Positions 23,716 through 34,736 of a stretch of DNA of 64,000 nucleotides are shown in pieces. Location of the stretch: assembly GCA_002099365.1 (NCBI GenBank), contig MSED01000001.1, forward strand, positions 2,418,001-2,482,000, in the 5' to 3' direction. This DNA comes from Phialophora verrucosa. Taxonomy: Eukaryota > Ascomycota > Eurotiomycetes > Chaetothyriales > Herpotrichiellaceae. The translations under genes and the position numbers were made by a program. Below the pieces are notes generated by a model. That model saw nothing but the letters and a program-made list of their open reading frames with translations. It did no database searches and was not told where the DNA came from. How positions within the stretch are numbered: the first letter of the stretch is position 1; every line of letters begins with the position of its first letter.

Positions 23716-25482
23716 CTACATGTCCATAGTGTCGTTGCCGTTGGCGAAGTTGAATTGTCCTTGAGGTTGGTTCGACCCAAGGGTAAAGCCCGAGGCATTG
23801 GCTTGTGGTGCCAGTTCTTCAATGTCGGCGCCTGCATCCTCTTCGTCCGAGAAGTATCGCTCTATGATATTGTAGGCTTTCATGTAAATCTCTTCATTGG
23901 CGTTATTCTGGCAGTCGTGGATCTTCTCCATTCCACCAGCTTCTTCGATGAACAAGGCATATCGGTTGACCTGCGCCTCGGGGGCTCGCGCATCGGCTGC
24001 CTCTTTGTCCATTTCTCCGACCTTGAGGATGTTTTCCAGACCGTCCAGAGCAACCTGGATGATCTTGTTGTCAGGGCAGGCCAGTAGATCACAAAGAGGC
24101 TTGATGCAGCCTTGTGCGACGAGGTATCTAATCTGATCCGGCTTCTGAAGCCCACCCGAGGTGGCGTTGGAGATGGCCCAGCACGCTTCCTTGCGAGTTT
24201 TGAAGTCGCCGTTCGAGAGAAGATGGATCAAGGGAGGAATGATACCAGCATCCACCACGGCTTGAATTTGGGTTGAATTGCCAGCGGTGATGTTTGAGAT
24301 TGTCCAACATGCTTCCTTGCGAATCCCGTCTTTCTGCGAACTGAGCAGCGACAGCAGAGCGGTAAGAGCCCCGCAATTGATTATGACCTGAGTCTGCACG
24401 TCGTCACCGGTGACAATATTGCCAACCGAACGGAGAGCGGGGGTCTGGACGGAGGTGGAGGCATGCATGAGGAGCTCAACAAGGCGTCGGGGAATGCCGG
24501 CTTCGATGACCGCCTGGATCTTATCGTTTGAGCCATCGGAAAGGTAAGAAATGGCCCAGCATGCGTCGATGAGGACTTCGTCATCTAGCATATAGACAAG
24601 CTTGGCCAGGACTGGCAGCGCGGGCTGGATCTGATGGCGTGTTAGCAAAGGGGTTCTTTCGAGAGTCTGTAATGTCACTCACGGTTGGCCAGTCAGGCTG
24701 AGGAGTCTTGCCACGGCAGAAGTTGCTTAGAGTCCAGGTGGCATTACGAAGCATGCTCAATTTGCGGCCGTCGGCGATCAAATTGAGAAGAGGCTTGAGA
24801 GCTCCTTGGCTGAGGACATAGTCACGGCATGCAGGGGAGTCTCCAGCAATGTTACCCAGAGCCCAGACAGCTTGCTCACGGACGTCCGGCTCAGGGCTGC
24901 TCAAGAGCTCGACGAAGATTGGTACCGCGCCCGCCTCGATAACAACTTGTGTCTGTTGAGCACTTCCGCTGGCAATATTTGTGAGCGCCCATGCGGCCTC
25001 AAACTGCACAAGGGTATGTGGAGATCGGAGGAATTCGACGAAGCGGCTGACTACGCCGGTCTCAATGACTTTTTCGATGGGAGGGTTTCGTTCCTTGGAG
25101 AGGAGTTTCCGGAACTTGGTGGTGGCCTGAATCTGAGCATCGATCTGGTCGGAGAAGACTCCTTTGACCATTTCTGGCAACTCGGTGCTCAACTGTAGAT
25201 ACCATTAGATCGGAACCTCTGCAAAAGGGAAGAGGGGTTCAACCATACCTCGCTTTCGATGTTAGCCGTCTCATCATCGCTATCAGGCTCTGTGAGCCCG
25301 CCAATGGTGATTTCGCCATTTCCACGCTGAACGCCGCGTCGTTTCGCTAGGTTTTCTTCTCTCTTCTGGCGACGGATCTCGACCTGTTGTTCTTCTCGAC
25401 GGCGGCGCAGCTCATCAGGCTTGAAACTGTTCTTGGCCTTGAACTGAGTGCGGCGATGTTCGGGGATGTATCGTTCCGCCAT
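23716..25482 (-). CDS. SRP1: Importin subunit alpha (karyopherin alpha)
   Basis: Three exons: 25482-25249, 25192-24683, 24630-23716; introns 25248-25193 (GTATGG...CTACAG) and 24682-24631 (GTGAGT...CATCAG), both phase 0, giving 552 residues, the normal length. Importin-alpha binds classical nuclear localisation signals and links cargo to importin-beta for import through the nuclear pore. The N-terminus ([20 protein letters not shown], then an Arg/Lys-rich helix to about residue 50) is the importin-beta-binding domain. Ten armadillo repeats follow, with the conserved [49 protein letters not shown] and [13 protein letters not shown] motifs whose Trp and Asn residues form the NLS groove. The C-terminus is acidic ([15 protein letters not shown]), the CAS exporter-binding region. 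Divergent from POT1, 541 bp between starts. Confidence 0.97.
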
Positions 25483-26023
25483 GTTTCAGGGATATCTCAG
25501 GGCGTACACAACAATCACGTTTTCCGGAAGCTTGTCGTCAGGGTTGAAGCAATGCCAAAAGATATCGCAGGCGACAAAATTCGAACTGTCAACAAGCGTC
25601 TGTTGGATGCGGCGACTGGAGGCAGGTCAGGGATAAGACTGTGCCGCGGTGAACAAAGAATGAGGTCTCAAAGAAAATGGGGGGATCGCAGTTTCGCAGT
25701 CGAATATCGTGGTCGCCGTTAGTCACCGTCCAGGGAAGCACATGCCACCATGTCTTGGCGTTGATCACGTGATTTCGTGCTTGGTGACGTTGCGCGTTGA
25801 GCGCGTCCCCAGTGCTGACCTCGACGCGTCCTTCATTAGCATCTTCAACTCTTTCTGGTCGTGGACCTGAGACCTCATCAGTTGCACAGACCGGGAAGAT
25901 TGATTGAGAAGCCTTTGCTGCGTCGCAATCACTGATATACCTTTGTTCTCCTTGAAGTTGCCTGTGCTCAGTTCCACCTCAACTCTGATCAACAGCGTAT
26001 CAACTGAATGACATGATATCACC
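25483..26023. promoter_or_regulatory. Shared divergent promoter region of importin-alpha and POT1
   Basis: 541 bp between two start codons pointing apart. No coding potential of its own. Individual promoter elements cannot be assigned by eye. Confidence 0.5.
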
Positions 26024-27994
26024 ATGGCGTTGGGCTACGTCGCTCCTCCCCCTGGCTTCACAGATCTCGCCCGAGCTAGCAGGATCTTGGAGCGCCAGCC
26101 ATTCAATGTTATTGGTGTCTGCGTTGAGACCCTTGACCCTATCCTCTGCCGCACCGGGGATTACAAGTGCACATTCACGTTACATGACCCGACATGGTCC
26201 AGCGGTGTAGGCATGGAATTCTCGTTCTTCGCCAAATCTGCGGACAAACTACCTGCTGTCCAGGATCAAGGCGACGTCGTCATCCTCCGGAATATCAAAA
26301 CAATGGTTCACAAAGGTTTGATTAAGGGCATCTCAAACTCGGCGACAACTTGGGTCGTGCTTCCGTATACCGAGCTGGTGCATCTACATTCTACCCAGGA
26401 CTTGAAGGAAAAGGCCCGGTGGCAGAAAGATGGGCGGGACAGCAGCACCCGGTATCCCAAAGGGGCGCAGGCAGCTCTTCCGAACGAAGCCCAACTCAAC
26501 TACGCCAAATGGATTGCTGAACAGGAAGATCCCAGTGACTGGCCTGCAATACGAGGAAGAACACAAGCAGACATTGCAAACACCATGCTAAGCAACGGCG
26601 GATCCCGTCCTCCGGCCAGAGAGAAGTTCAAATTGCTACAGGACATCGAGTTGCAGAACGAGAATTCCTATATCTTCGCAGACTTGCTGGGGGAAGTACG
26701 CAAAATATACAGCAATGACTTCTTAACCGAGCTATATGTAACCGACTATACGACTAACGGCCAGCTCTACGACTACGAATTCTCCGTCCATGACGGGGGG
26801 CGGACAGGCGACCCCTTTGGCTACATCAATGTGGATTCGAGCACATGGCCCGGTCCTTGGGGCCAAATGACAATGACTATCCGATGCAGGGATAGACAGA
26901 GCCATGTTGCAAACACGAAGGTGAAAGTGGGCGACTTCGTTTACCTGCGCAACATCCAAGTGAAAATGGACAAGGACGGGCGGAAGCTTGAAGGGAATTG
27001 TCGAGATGATCCTAAATACCCAGAAAAGGAGCTGATCGAGGTGGTCAAGGCCAAAGACGAGCGACGGGTTGACGTTTTGCGACGAAAGCGAGTGTATGAG
27101 GAAAAAGCAGAAGCCAACGCCATTAGATTTTACCGGGACCCAAACCAGGCTCGGAAAAAGCGGCAAAGAGAGGAACCGACCGAAGAACAGACCGATGAAC
27201 GGAAACCTAAACGAAGCAAGAACAGAACTCGGAAGAACAAGAAAGCGAACGAGGCTGAACGGCAGGTGAAAAGAGAGGTGACTGCCGGATCCGCTGAGCA
27301 GGAGCGTTCTCTCACGGTCAATCCGTCTATCCGGATCCACAACCATAAGGGACTGTCGTTCAAGACCATCGCCGACATCCTGGACCCGGATATCTTGAAT
27401 CGCACGACTCCCAAGGGAAATGCATATCGACTACCATTTCAGAATTGCACGTACAAATCGAAAGTCCGGGTGGTTGATTTCTTCCCTGACAACATCGCCG
27501 ACTTCGCTGCCCCACGCAAAGTATCGTACTATGACGAGCTTGGTGACCACCAGTCCTCTGACGAGCAATCCGACCTTGATTTAACACAAGTATCTGATGG
27601 CGATGACATTAAATGGGAATGGCGATTCTTCCTCCTCGTCGAAGACTCAAGGCCACAACCGGGCTGTCATGGACGTCCCACACAGATGCAATTGCTCGTC
27701 GCCAATGAGGACGGCGATGGCCTCTTCAACATGGACGCTTGCGATCTGAGGGATAAGAAGAACGAGATCTCCCTGGCGTCCCTGAAGGAGAAGTTGTTTC
27801 ATCTCTGGGGAGACTTGCAGGAGAAGAAACAGGAAGCCGAGAGCACAGAAGATGCCCTCGGGGTGAAAGCAAATGCCCGGCCCTTCGAATGCTTGATCAA
27901 GGAGTACGGAGTCCCAGTTCGCGACTCCAGACGCCGTTCTAACGACGTCGTGGTGTATGATAGATTCTTCCGTTTATTTGGGACCGCGATCTGA
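26024..27994 (+). CDS. POT1: Protection of telomeres protein 1 (Pot1)
   Basis: Single exon, 656 residues, start in an ACCATGG context. Pot1 binds the single-stranded G-rich telomere overhang and caps chromosome ends as part of shelterin. The first OB fold lies at about residues 10-150 (FNVIGVCVETLDPILCRTGD, KCTFTLHDPTW, GDVVILRNIKTM, HKGLIKGISNS), the telomere-binding Telo_bind fold. The second OB fold, of the POT1PC type, lies at about 212-330 (YIFADLLGEVRKIYSN, LYVTDYTTNGQLYDYEFSVH, VGDFVYLRNIQVKM). A strongly basic, charged linker (about 350-425) follows and could be a nuclear localisation signal. The C-terminal 190 residues (SIRIHNHKGLSFKTIADILD to the end) are the Tpz1/TPP1-binding part in relatives. 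No introns seen. Confidence 0.9.
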   Translation: MALGYVAPPPGFTDLARASRILERQPFNVIGVCVETLDPILCRTGDYKCTFTLHDPTWSSGVGMEFSFFAKSADKLPAVQDQGDVVILRNIKTMVHKGLIKGISNSATTWVVLPYTELVHLHSTQDLKEKARWQKDGRDSSTRYPKGAQAALPNEAQLNYAKWIAEQEDPSDWPAIRGRTQADIANTMLSNGGSRPPAREKFKLLQDIELQNENSYIFADLLGEVRKIYSNDFLTELYVTDYTTNGQLYDYEFSVHDGGRTGDPFGYINVDSSTWPGPWGQMTMTIRCRDRQSHVANTKVKVGDFVYLRNIQVKMDKDGRKLEGNCRDDPKYPEKELIEVVKAKDERRVDVLRRKRVYEEKAEANAIRFYRDPNQARKKRQREEPTEEQTDERKPKRSKNRTRKNKKANEAERQVKREVTAGSAEQERSLTVNPSIRIHNHKGLSFKTIADILDPDILNRTTPKGNAYRLPFQNCTYKSKVRVVDFFPDNIADFAAPRKVSYYDELGDHQSSDEQSDLDLTQVSDGDDIKWEWRFFLLVEDSRPQPGCHGRPTQMQLLVANEDGDGLFNMDACDLRDKKNEISLASLKEKLFHLWGDLQEKKQEAESTEDALGVKANARPFECLIKEYGVPVRDSRRRSNDVVVYDRFFRLFGTAI

Positions 27995-30900
27995 AGCTCG
28001 CCGCTGTGAGAAAATACATTGTATGTGACTCAACCGGTTGCAGCAATGCTATCCCTTACGCTTGAGGACATGTGAAGATCGGCTAGGGCATCGCCTCGCA
28101 CGCAGATGTTGTATCCCTGTCAAAAGATTTGCAACGTGTAATTAGTCTTCAACTACGCCGCAGCTCCAGCCAAATAGATACGGTCGACAATTGACGTCTC
28201 CCCTGACTTCATGCCCCGTCACTGTTCTGTCGGTTCGGTGCTCGTGCAAACCCCTTGACACCGTACGCACATCGGGCGCGTCCTTTGGGCAAATTGCGGT
28301 CCGAGCCATGCGAGACAGTTTGCTTTCGATCGACCGATCACGATCCCCGAGCCAAGCTCTCCGCAATGAGAAAGCGCCCGAAAGAGGACGTTGCTGCCAG
28401 TTCGCACGACGCCACCCGAGCTCAAAAGGAAGGAGACTTGAGAGACAGAGCGGTCCAGCTGTGGGGTTCGCCAATCCCATCAATACGAGCTTGTATCTTG
28501 CTTGCATGGCGCTGCATGGTGTGTGGTGTGCTGAGGAAGAAGCTCCAGTCGCTTCAGGGGATTGACGGCTAATGGATTGATACGAACTCACATGTGTGCG
28601 TGCATGCATGGGCCAACGTGCCAACATGCGAACTACTATCGACACATCACATCGACAACTTCCACTTCTTGGGTCCCAACGGATGCCGTAAGAATATCGG
28701 GAGTAGTTTCACCTTTGCCCTACATGTGTCGGGTTTTGCATGAGGGCTACAGGAGTGCTGCTGCAGGTCCACATGGAGGGCTTGCATGGTTCGGCTCATT
28801 CACAGCCTGGACTTCAGCTCCTCCCCCGAGCACGTATCATTTGTTCGGGATAGAGTAGAGAGGTCCGTAGGTAGCTGTGTAAGCTGTGTAACTCTCGGTG
28901 GAGGCTGTCCTTCGCCGCGGTCGATGTTCACTGAGAGTTCGATCTGCGTAGAAATAGGGAGGGAGGGAGCTCCGGGTGGAGCCCAAACTTAGGGAGGGCG
29001 ACCACGTCCGTGTGGGGAACAGCAGGATACACAGTACGAGTATCTCCATGGTGTTCTGAAGGAAAGGTGCTCATCGCCCCTGGAGCGCCACGAAGGAAAC
29101 AGTCAGTATCATGTTTGCATGCGATAGGGTACCATAATACGAGCCCTACGAGTTGACAACCGACTTGATACGGTAGTACCTTCCTACTATGAGTACGAGT
29201 ACGAGTGCGAGTGCGATCTACCCATAATTATAGCGATGCAAGTGAGAAACCCCAGCAACTCATTCCCATGGAATGTCCATGTCCGACACGGGGGAAGCAA
29301 GCAAAAGGATGGAAGATTGCAAGCCGGGATCAATTCCGCTTCGCAACGCAAAGGCCCATCGATTCTGCTCAATTATGTATAAGACCACATCCACAGTCAC
29401 AGGCCACGTATCGTCCTACTGCACTACCTCGTACTTCTTTCACAGTTTTTATTGTGGAGCGCGCAAACCCTTAATCACCAGAACTGCAGGTTGGTGGAGA
29501 CACTTGGTCGCAGATAAGTTGTCGGAGTCTTACGCCACCTCGCCAGCAGTGTTGTCGTCTGTCTGCACTGACTCTGCGCGCTCTGCAAAATGCATGACAA
29601 GTACCTACTGACCCCGTGCGCGGGCGCACGGTACATACGTACTTCCACGGGACACGACATAACGGCAACGGGTGGCCCGTTGTCCAATAGCTGGGCTTGC
29701 AACCGAGGAGATGTCGAGTCAGCCACGCGCGTTAAAGTTCGCAAGACGTTGGCTGGACCTCTTGGTATGTAGGGAGTGCCAGCCCATCAACAGCAAAATC
29801 TCGACATCGCGAGCGAGGAGCGGTCCCGTTCGACCCTTTTGGGGTCGTCGGATCCAGCCTTGTGCATGCCACCAGCCGATCTGGCGCTAGGTGGTCTATG
29901 GGCTCGGGCTTGCGGACTCCTCCGCCACTTTGGTCGGCGGAATCGTCGCGAAGGAGGGGGGTTGGTCGAGGGTGACTTGTGCGCGGTATACTCGCACGAC
30001 TCGTACATGTACCGAGACTCGGGTTCAACTCGGATTGAACGGCACCTGAACGCCCGAGTGCGGTGCGCGGGATGCCGATAACGATAAGCCCCGCCACCCC
30101 TCCATGCACGTGGACACTGACGGAGGATTGAATAAACCTACATTCGTACTGTTGTGTCTACCGCTGATTATGTATGTACCTCAACAGGGTAGTTACTTGT
30201 ACGAGGACGAGTTACTGGTGTATTCGCTTTGGTAGGGATGCACCGCCGCCACCGAGTGAGTCCACAACGACATCGCCGATGACCTCTCGCCACTTCGAGG
30301 GCTAGTCATCAGAGTTGCGACCAGGGACATACAAGTATACTTACATGTGCCTGGGGTCGTTCCCAAACCGGTCGAGGCTGGCGAGATTTCGAGCCGGCGA
30401 TCTCGAAGCTAGTGGCTGCCGTGAAGAGGCAGGTACTCATGATGCTCATGCTGCGCCTCTTGAAGAATTCTTGACTCCAGATGTGCGACGTCATTGTGCC
30501 GCTCGATCTGTGCGCGGACGCAAGAACCGACGAGGATTTGTTGTGAATTCTCTGCTTTTGGTAAGGCAGGGATGTTCGAGCAGACGTCATGCCGGCCTGT
30601 GAGGCTGCACAGATTCAGCCGCTGATGCATGCTGGCGACGTGGGATGTGGACGTGGATGGCTAGGGAAAAACTCTGAATGAACACGGTAAGCATGGCATT
30701 TCAGAGAAGCATCGAGATGCATGATTGCCATTCACTATCCTACCTGCCGCGAGCAGTGGCGTCGTGAAGCATCTAGACAGCCAAAGCAGTGAAAGCCACC
30801 GACGAAAGATCTGTGTTTGACTCTGGTCGCAGCGGGTTACCTGGGTGAGGTTTAGGTCCTGATTCAAACAGCTCATGCAATACTCGTATTCGTCCCATTG

Positions 30901-31600
30901 CAGTGAATTACCGCGCCAATGGTACACGTTATACATAGCATCCCTTGAGCAGATACAGTACCAGTCGCCCCAGCCAGTATTCCTAGCGCAAACGTAATCT
31001 TGCGAGTACGAGAATGTACCCGTCAGCTGGTCACCGCGATTACTGTGGTTATATCGAAGTTGCTATTATCGGTGCTGAGGAGGCGTCATCATGGACTTAA
31101 CTGACAGTGTGTTCAACATCGAAAAGTCGGTTCATGTCCTGGTTTACTGTTTACCCGCGTCAAGGTTGCAGCCTCTGCCGGTCTCATTCCGTCAACCACC
31201 CTTTACAGTAGATACCTTTCGCTCAAGGCTGAGAAGTCTCAAAGAATTATTTCAGTTTCTATCACGGCCATGTAAGACCAGTCACGATCAATTATGGCTC
31301 AGCATGTAAGAATGCCCAGAGAAAATAGCTACACCCTGTCAGCATTCTTTTCACGCCTACTGTATCTTTGGAACCCCCCGTAGGTATTCACCAAGTCGTT
31401 GTGAGTCCCCGAATCCTGCTCGTGTACATAGCTGGATGGATGAGCGGCATTTCTCGAATGCTTTGCGTAGTGGATGTCTTCCGCCTACTCATTTGATCCC
31501 TAGACAAGCGACACGAATCCTAGTCCCGATAAAGTCAAGTAGCACAATGCCAGCCCGGATGCAAGGGTATGACCGCTGATTGTGGGGATGGTGTGCGTTT
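27995..31600. other. Gene-free stretch, part 1
   Basis: No frame here has family resemblance, consistent splice signals or a good start. The stretch is sprinkled with short TACGAG/CTCGTA-type motifs, for example a run at 29191-29217, others near 29035, 29140, 30000, 30200 and 31005. There is no sign of transposon ends, long terminal repeats or strong AT bias of repeat-induced mutation. Function unknown. Confidence 0.45.
29191..29217. repeat. Short GAGTACGAGTGCGA-type tandem repeat
   Basis: Four imperfect head-to-tail 6-bp units (GAGTAC, GAGTAC, GAGTGC, GAGTGC) in the gene-free stretch. Confidence 0.75.
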
Positions 31601-33400
31601 TGACTTCTTCGATTGCAGCGCATTGGCCTCATGACCACCCCAGATTTGCGCCCAGTTCTGGAATGGCGTGCGTCGACACTCGGACCATGCTTTCTCACCA
31701 TTGAGCATGGGGGCCCTTTCAAAGCCGGTACGAGTAACAACTTCGGATTGGGCAATGGTCCTCGGATGGCCCTCCTCTTCAGTTGTTTTGTGACAGTGGC
31801 GAATGCCGCGTGGCTGGTTGAAGCATTGGTACCAGTATTTCAGCGATATGTCGCTGGGGTTGTCTTGTGCAATCGGTCACATCTCGGCTGTTTAAGCAGA
31901 TGCCCTCAGCCCGTCCTGCTGCATCCCCATCCGCTCATGAGCTGCTATCACGCTGAAGGCAGCAGTGCCGAATCTGCAACCGCAGGAATGCATCAGAATG
32001 ACAAGCACAGCGTCAATTGGTCTCAACAGTCAAGATTTGGAAGCCACCCCACCAGCCGTACCGTGCGCACGCAGAGGACGGTACGAATAACAGGTGCCTT
32101 GCCTGGTACTTGGTCCACTGCAACATTAGCGGCACCAGGGGTTGGAACAAGAGGAGTGGATCCGCATCATCCATGCGACGAACGAGTACGAAACTGTCGT
32201 AGCGCAGGTTTGCACCAGCGACAGGCACGGACACGAAACTCGATGAATACCTCGAACAAATGTCGTTGTGAAAGAACGTGTTTCCGAGACGTCAATTTTG
32301 ACAGCCAATGATCCGACGATCGGTGGCCGATCACAGAGTGATGTGCAGTGGTCGAGAACAGCGAGGGTCGATGCTTACCTGAAATCCGGGGCAAGTTTGA
32401 CAAAGTGATAGACAAACCCAAAAGCCGCTTAAGCCACAGCCACCGCCCGCGTTGATCTCAGAACCTGGGTATGAGGTGCATGGTGGGCCTCTCAACAATC
32501 GCCCACCCGCCCACCAGCCCACTGGCCTCCCGCGATCCCTGGAGAAAATTCGACTAGGGTGACTCGAACTTGCCTATTTCTATCCGAGCAGGGTGCTTCC
32601 TGTGCGCCAAACGTCTAGCAATCACTGGTCGCGGCAGGTGAAGGGCGCCGCGGACAGTTATGCAGTGCTCTGACGGCACACAGCAGTCTGCACGAGACAA
32701 GTAGCTACTGGCCGCAGAGCCGGAAAAGAAAAGTACCCAGGCAGCTAAATTCATACCAAGAGACGATGCATTCTGTCTGTTGCCGCATTCCTGTTCCTTC
32801 CTCTGCTTTCGTCTTTCTCCCTGCCGCATCCTTTTGTACGTATGCATAAATGTCGCATGTTGAGTTTGAAACGCACGAGAGGGACAACCTATACAAGAGC
32901 TCGACAGCAACGGCGGTGGGTACTGGAGAGCCAGTCGTGATGGTGCTCTGAAGCTCGAGAGCCTGTAGCTGTGGAGCCGGTATCTCAACTACTACTGCGT
33001 CAGCCTATTCTGTGTCCAAGTATACCAAATCCTCACCTCTTTGCGGGAACAGAGTGGCTTGGATCTGGCGGCAATGGCAGCGTCAACAAGCCTCAGACTC
33101 GGTGGGAAGAACACACAGAGGGAGGTACCGCTCCGGTACACAGAGCGCACAGAGGTAGACCGTGTAGCTAATATTTTCCGAGGGGACGCCTACAGGCGTG
33201 CCTGGATATACACGTAGCAGCCCACGGCTTCATCCAAGCACGTAGGTGCTCCATCCCGAATGCACAGCAGTAGCTAGTGCGTCGTAGTGTGGCCCTTAAG
33301 TTAGTTTCACTGTGCCATGGGGCCTGGGGTTCGATTGCGGCAGGAGTCCGCCGGGGACCAGGTCTTGGGCCAATCGAACCCATGCAGGCTTAACGAACTG
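31601..33400. other. Gene-free stretch, part 2
   Basis: One plus-strand frame (31613-32311, 232 codons) is the longest here, but it begins with TTG, is not supported by domain resemblance, and its first in-frame ATG falls well inside. I treat it as chance. No other supported feature. Confidence 0.4.
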
Positions 33401-34736
33401 CCCTTGGTGCTCCCACGGGCATCGGCCAGCAGCCGATTCCAGCGACCTCAACTGCTGCTCGTCCTTCCAGACTCCGAACTAACGGCTCTAAACTACTCCA
33501 GAAATCTCCAGACTTTCATGCACATCGCGCACAGCAATTCCTCGAAACAGAAACGCCTTCACCAGTGCTCCTCCACCTTCCTCCGCTGCGTGCTGCCTTT
33601 GACTCCCCGATCTCTTTTTTCTTTTCCCTTTTCCCTCACCTTCACGAGCGTTGGTCTCTTGCACGACTCTGCTCACAGATTCATGGGCATTTCAGTTGTG
33701 CCTAGACCACGACATTGACGTCTTGCCTCTCTCTTTCCTGTCCCTCTTGCGCTCCGCCCCCCAGCTTTTCCCCGCCCTGGCCCGAGTGCTTCTCACCTCG
33801 CCTATACCTCACCAGACCGGACGCCTTTCTTGGAGAATCGTACAGCTGTACCCCAGACATACGTACCCGACTGATCCTCGGCCGGGGCTACTTTTCTCTC
33901 ACTAGGGTCCTCGAGCGGCGAGCGACCTTCTGGCCAACAGCATTCCGGACCGCACAGCTACCTGCCTGAAGTGGCAGCCCACCAATCCTACTTCTGCTTG
34001 TACAACCACCCTGCAGTCTCGAAGCTCTCGCGGCCGCCAACCACTGTCGACGCCCACCCCCCTGTGACGTGCAAAGTTTGAGAGACCCTGTATTGCTTTG
34101 CCGGCCTATTCTCACCAAGTATTATTTTGTCCCTCGGCCGTCGTGCCTGCGCACTTTTCGCAACCCATTACCACCGGTGTACTTCTCAGGTGCGTGTGAA
34201 ATGCCCTTGACAACCTGTCTATTTTGTTAGACCTGCTTGACCTCGTCGGTAAGCCGTTTGGATACTAAAAGTCACCTAGTTACCGACCTCGAGCCTTGTC
34301 CTTGTACATAACCGCACCCTCGCCCGACAGCGTTCTTCTTCTACCTGGGCTTGTCGGTACGGTCTTTACAGAATCGTCGTTTAGGATTGTCCAAAGCGCC
34401 CCTGCCACCGATCCTACCTGCTCGGGCAGCTTGGGGCACTGGGTCGGACTAGCTGTGCTGGCTACACATGGCGCATTGAGTTCACGCCAGGCCTGGAGCA
34501 GACATACTGGCTCAGAGCATCAACCATCAGTACCCACGTGCCACGTGAGGCCCAGCGAAAGTCCTTGTGCGCGAAACGTCGCCCACTGCCCTCGCCGTGC
34601 TACAGAACAGAGGTCTAGCCTCGGAGAGTAGCATCAGGAGGTCAACCCCAAGCACAGTGTCAGAAGGTTACGTTACGGACCCTAGGAGTCACAAGCAGGA
34701 GAGTTGGAGGAGCGAAGCGGTGCTCTCACCGAGACT
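33401..34736 (+). promoter_or_regulatory. Probable promoter and long 5' leader of the ADR1-type regulator, with short upstream ORFs
   Basis: A strongly pyrimidine-rich, CT-tract region at about 33560-33880 looks like a fungal core promoter or transcription start zone, which would leave a leader of roughly 850-1100 nt. The leader contains at least two short ATG frames before the main start: 34201-34230 (9 codons plus stop) and 34468-34479 (ATG GCG CAT TGA). Possible 5'-UTR donors occur at about 34190 (GTGCGT) and 34251 (GTAAGC followed by TACTAAA). Long leaders with short upstream frames are common on fungal regulatory genes and dampen translation; that role is inferred here. Confidence 0.4.

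Noticed and set aside
30005..30045. GGTTCAACTCG resembling a Pol III B box
   Set aside because: No acceptor, D-arm or anticodon arm could be paired around it.
31613..32311. 232-codon plus-strand frame in the gene-free stretch
   Set aside because: It begins with TTG, has no domain resemblance and no supporting splice or start context.
33325..33350. GGTTCGATTGC resembling a tRNA T-loop
   Set aside because: The flanking bases do not form a T-stem and no tRNA fold fits.
34704..34736. Earlier start of the zinc-finger regulator
   Set aside because: The frame is open upstream but begins with TTG; the first ATG at 34737 is preferred. The same reasoning moved the NHA1, URB1 and MIS4 starts.
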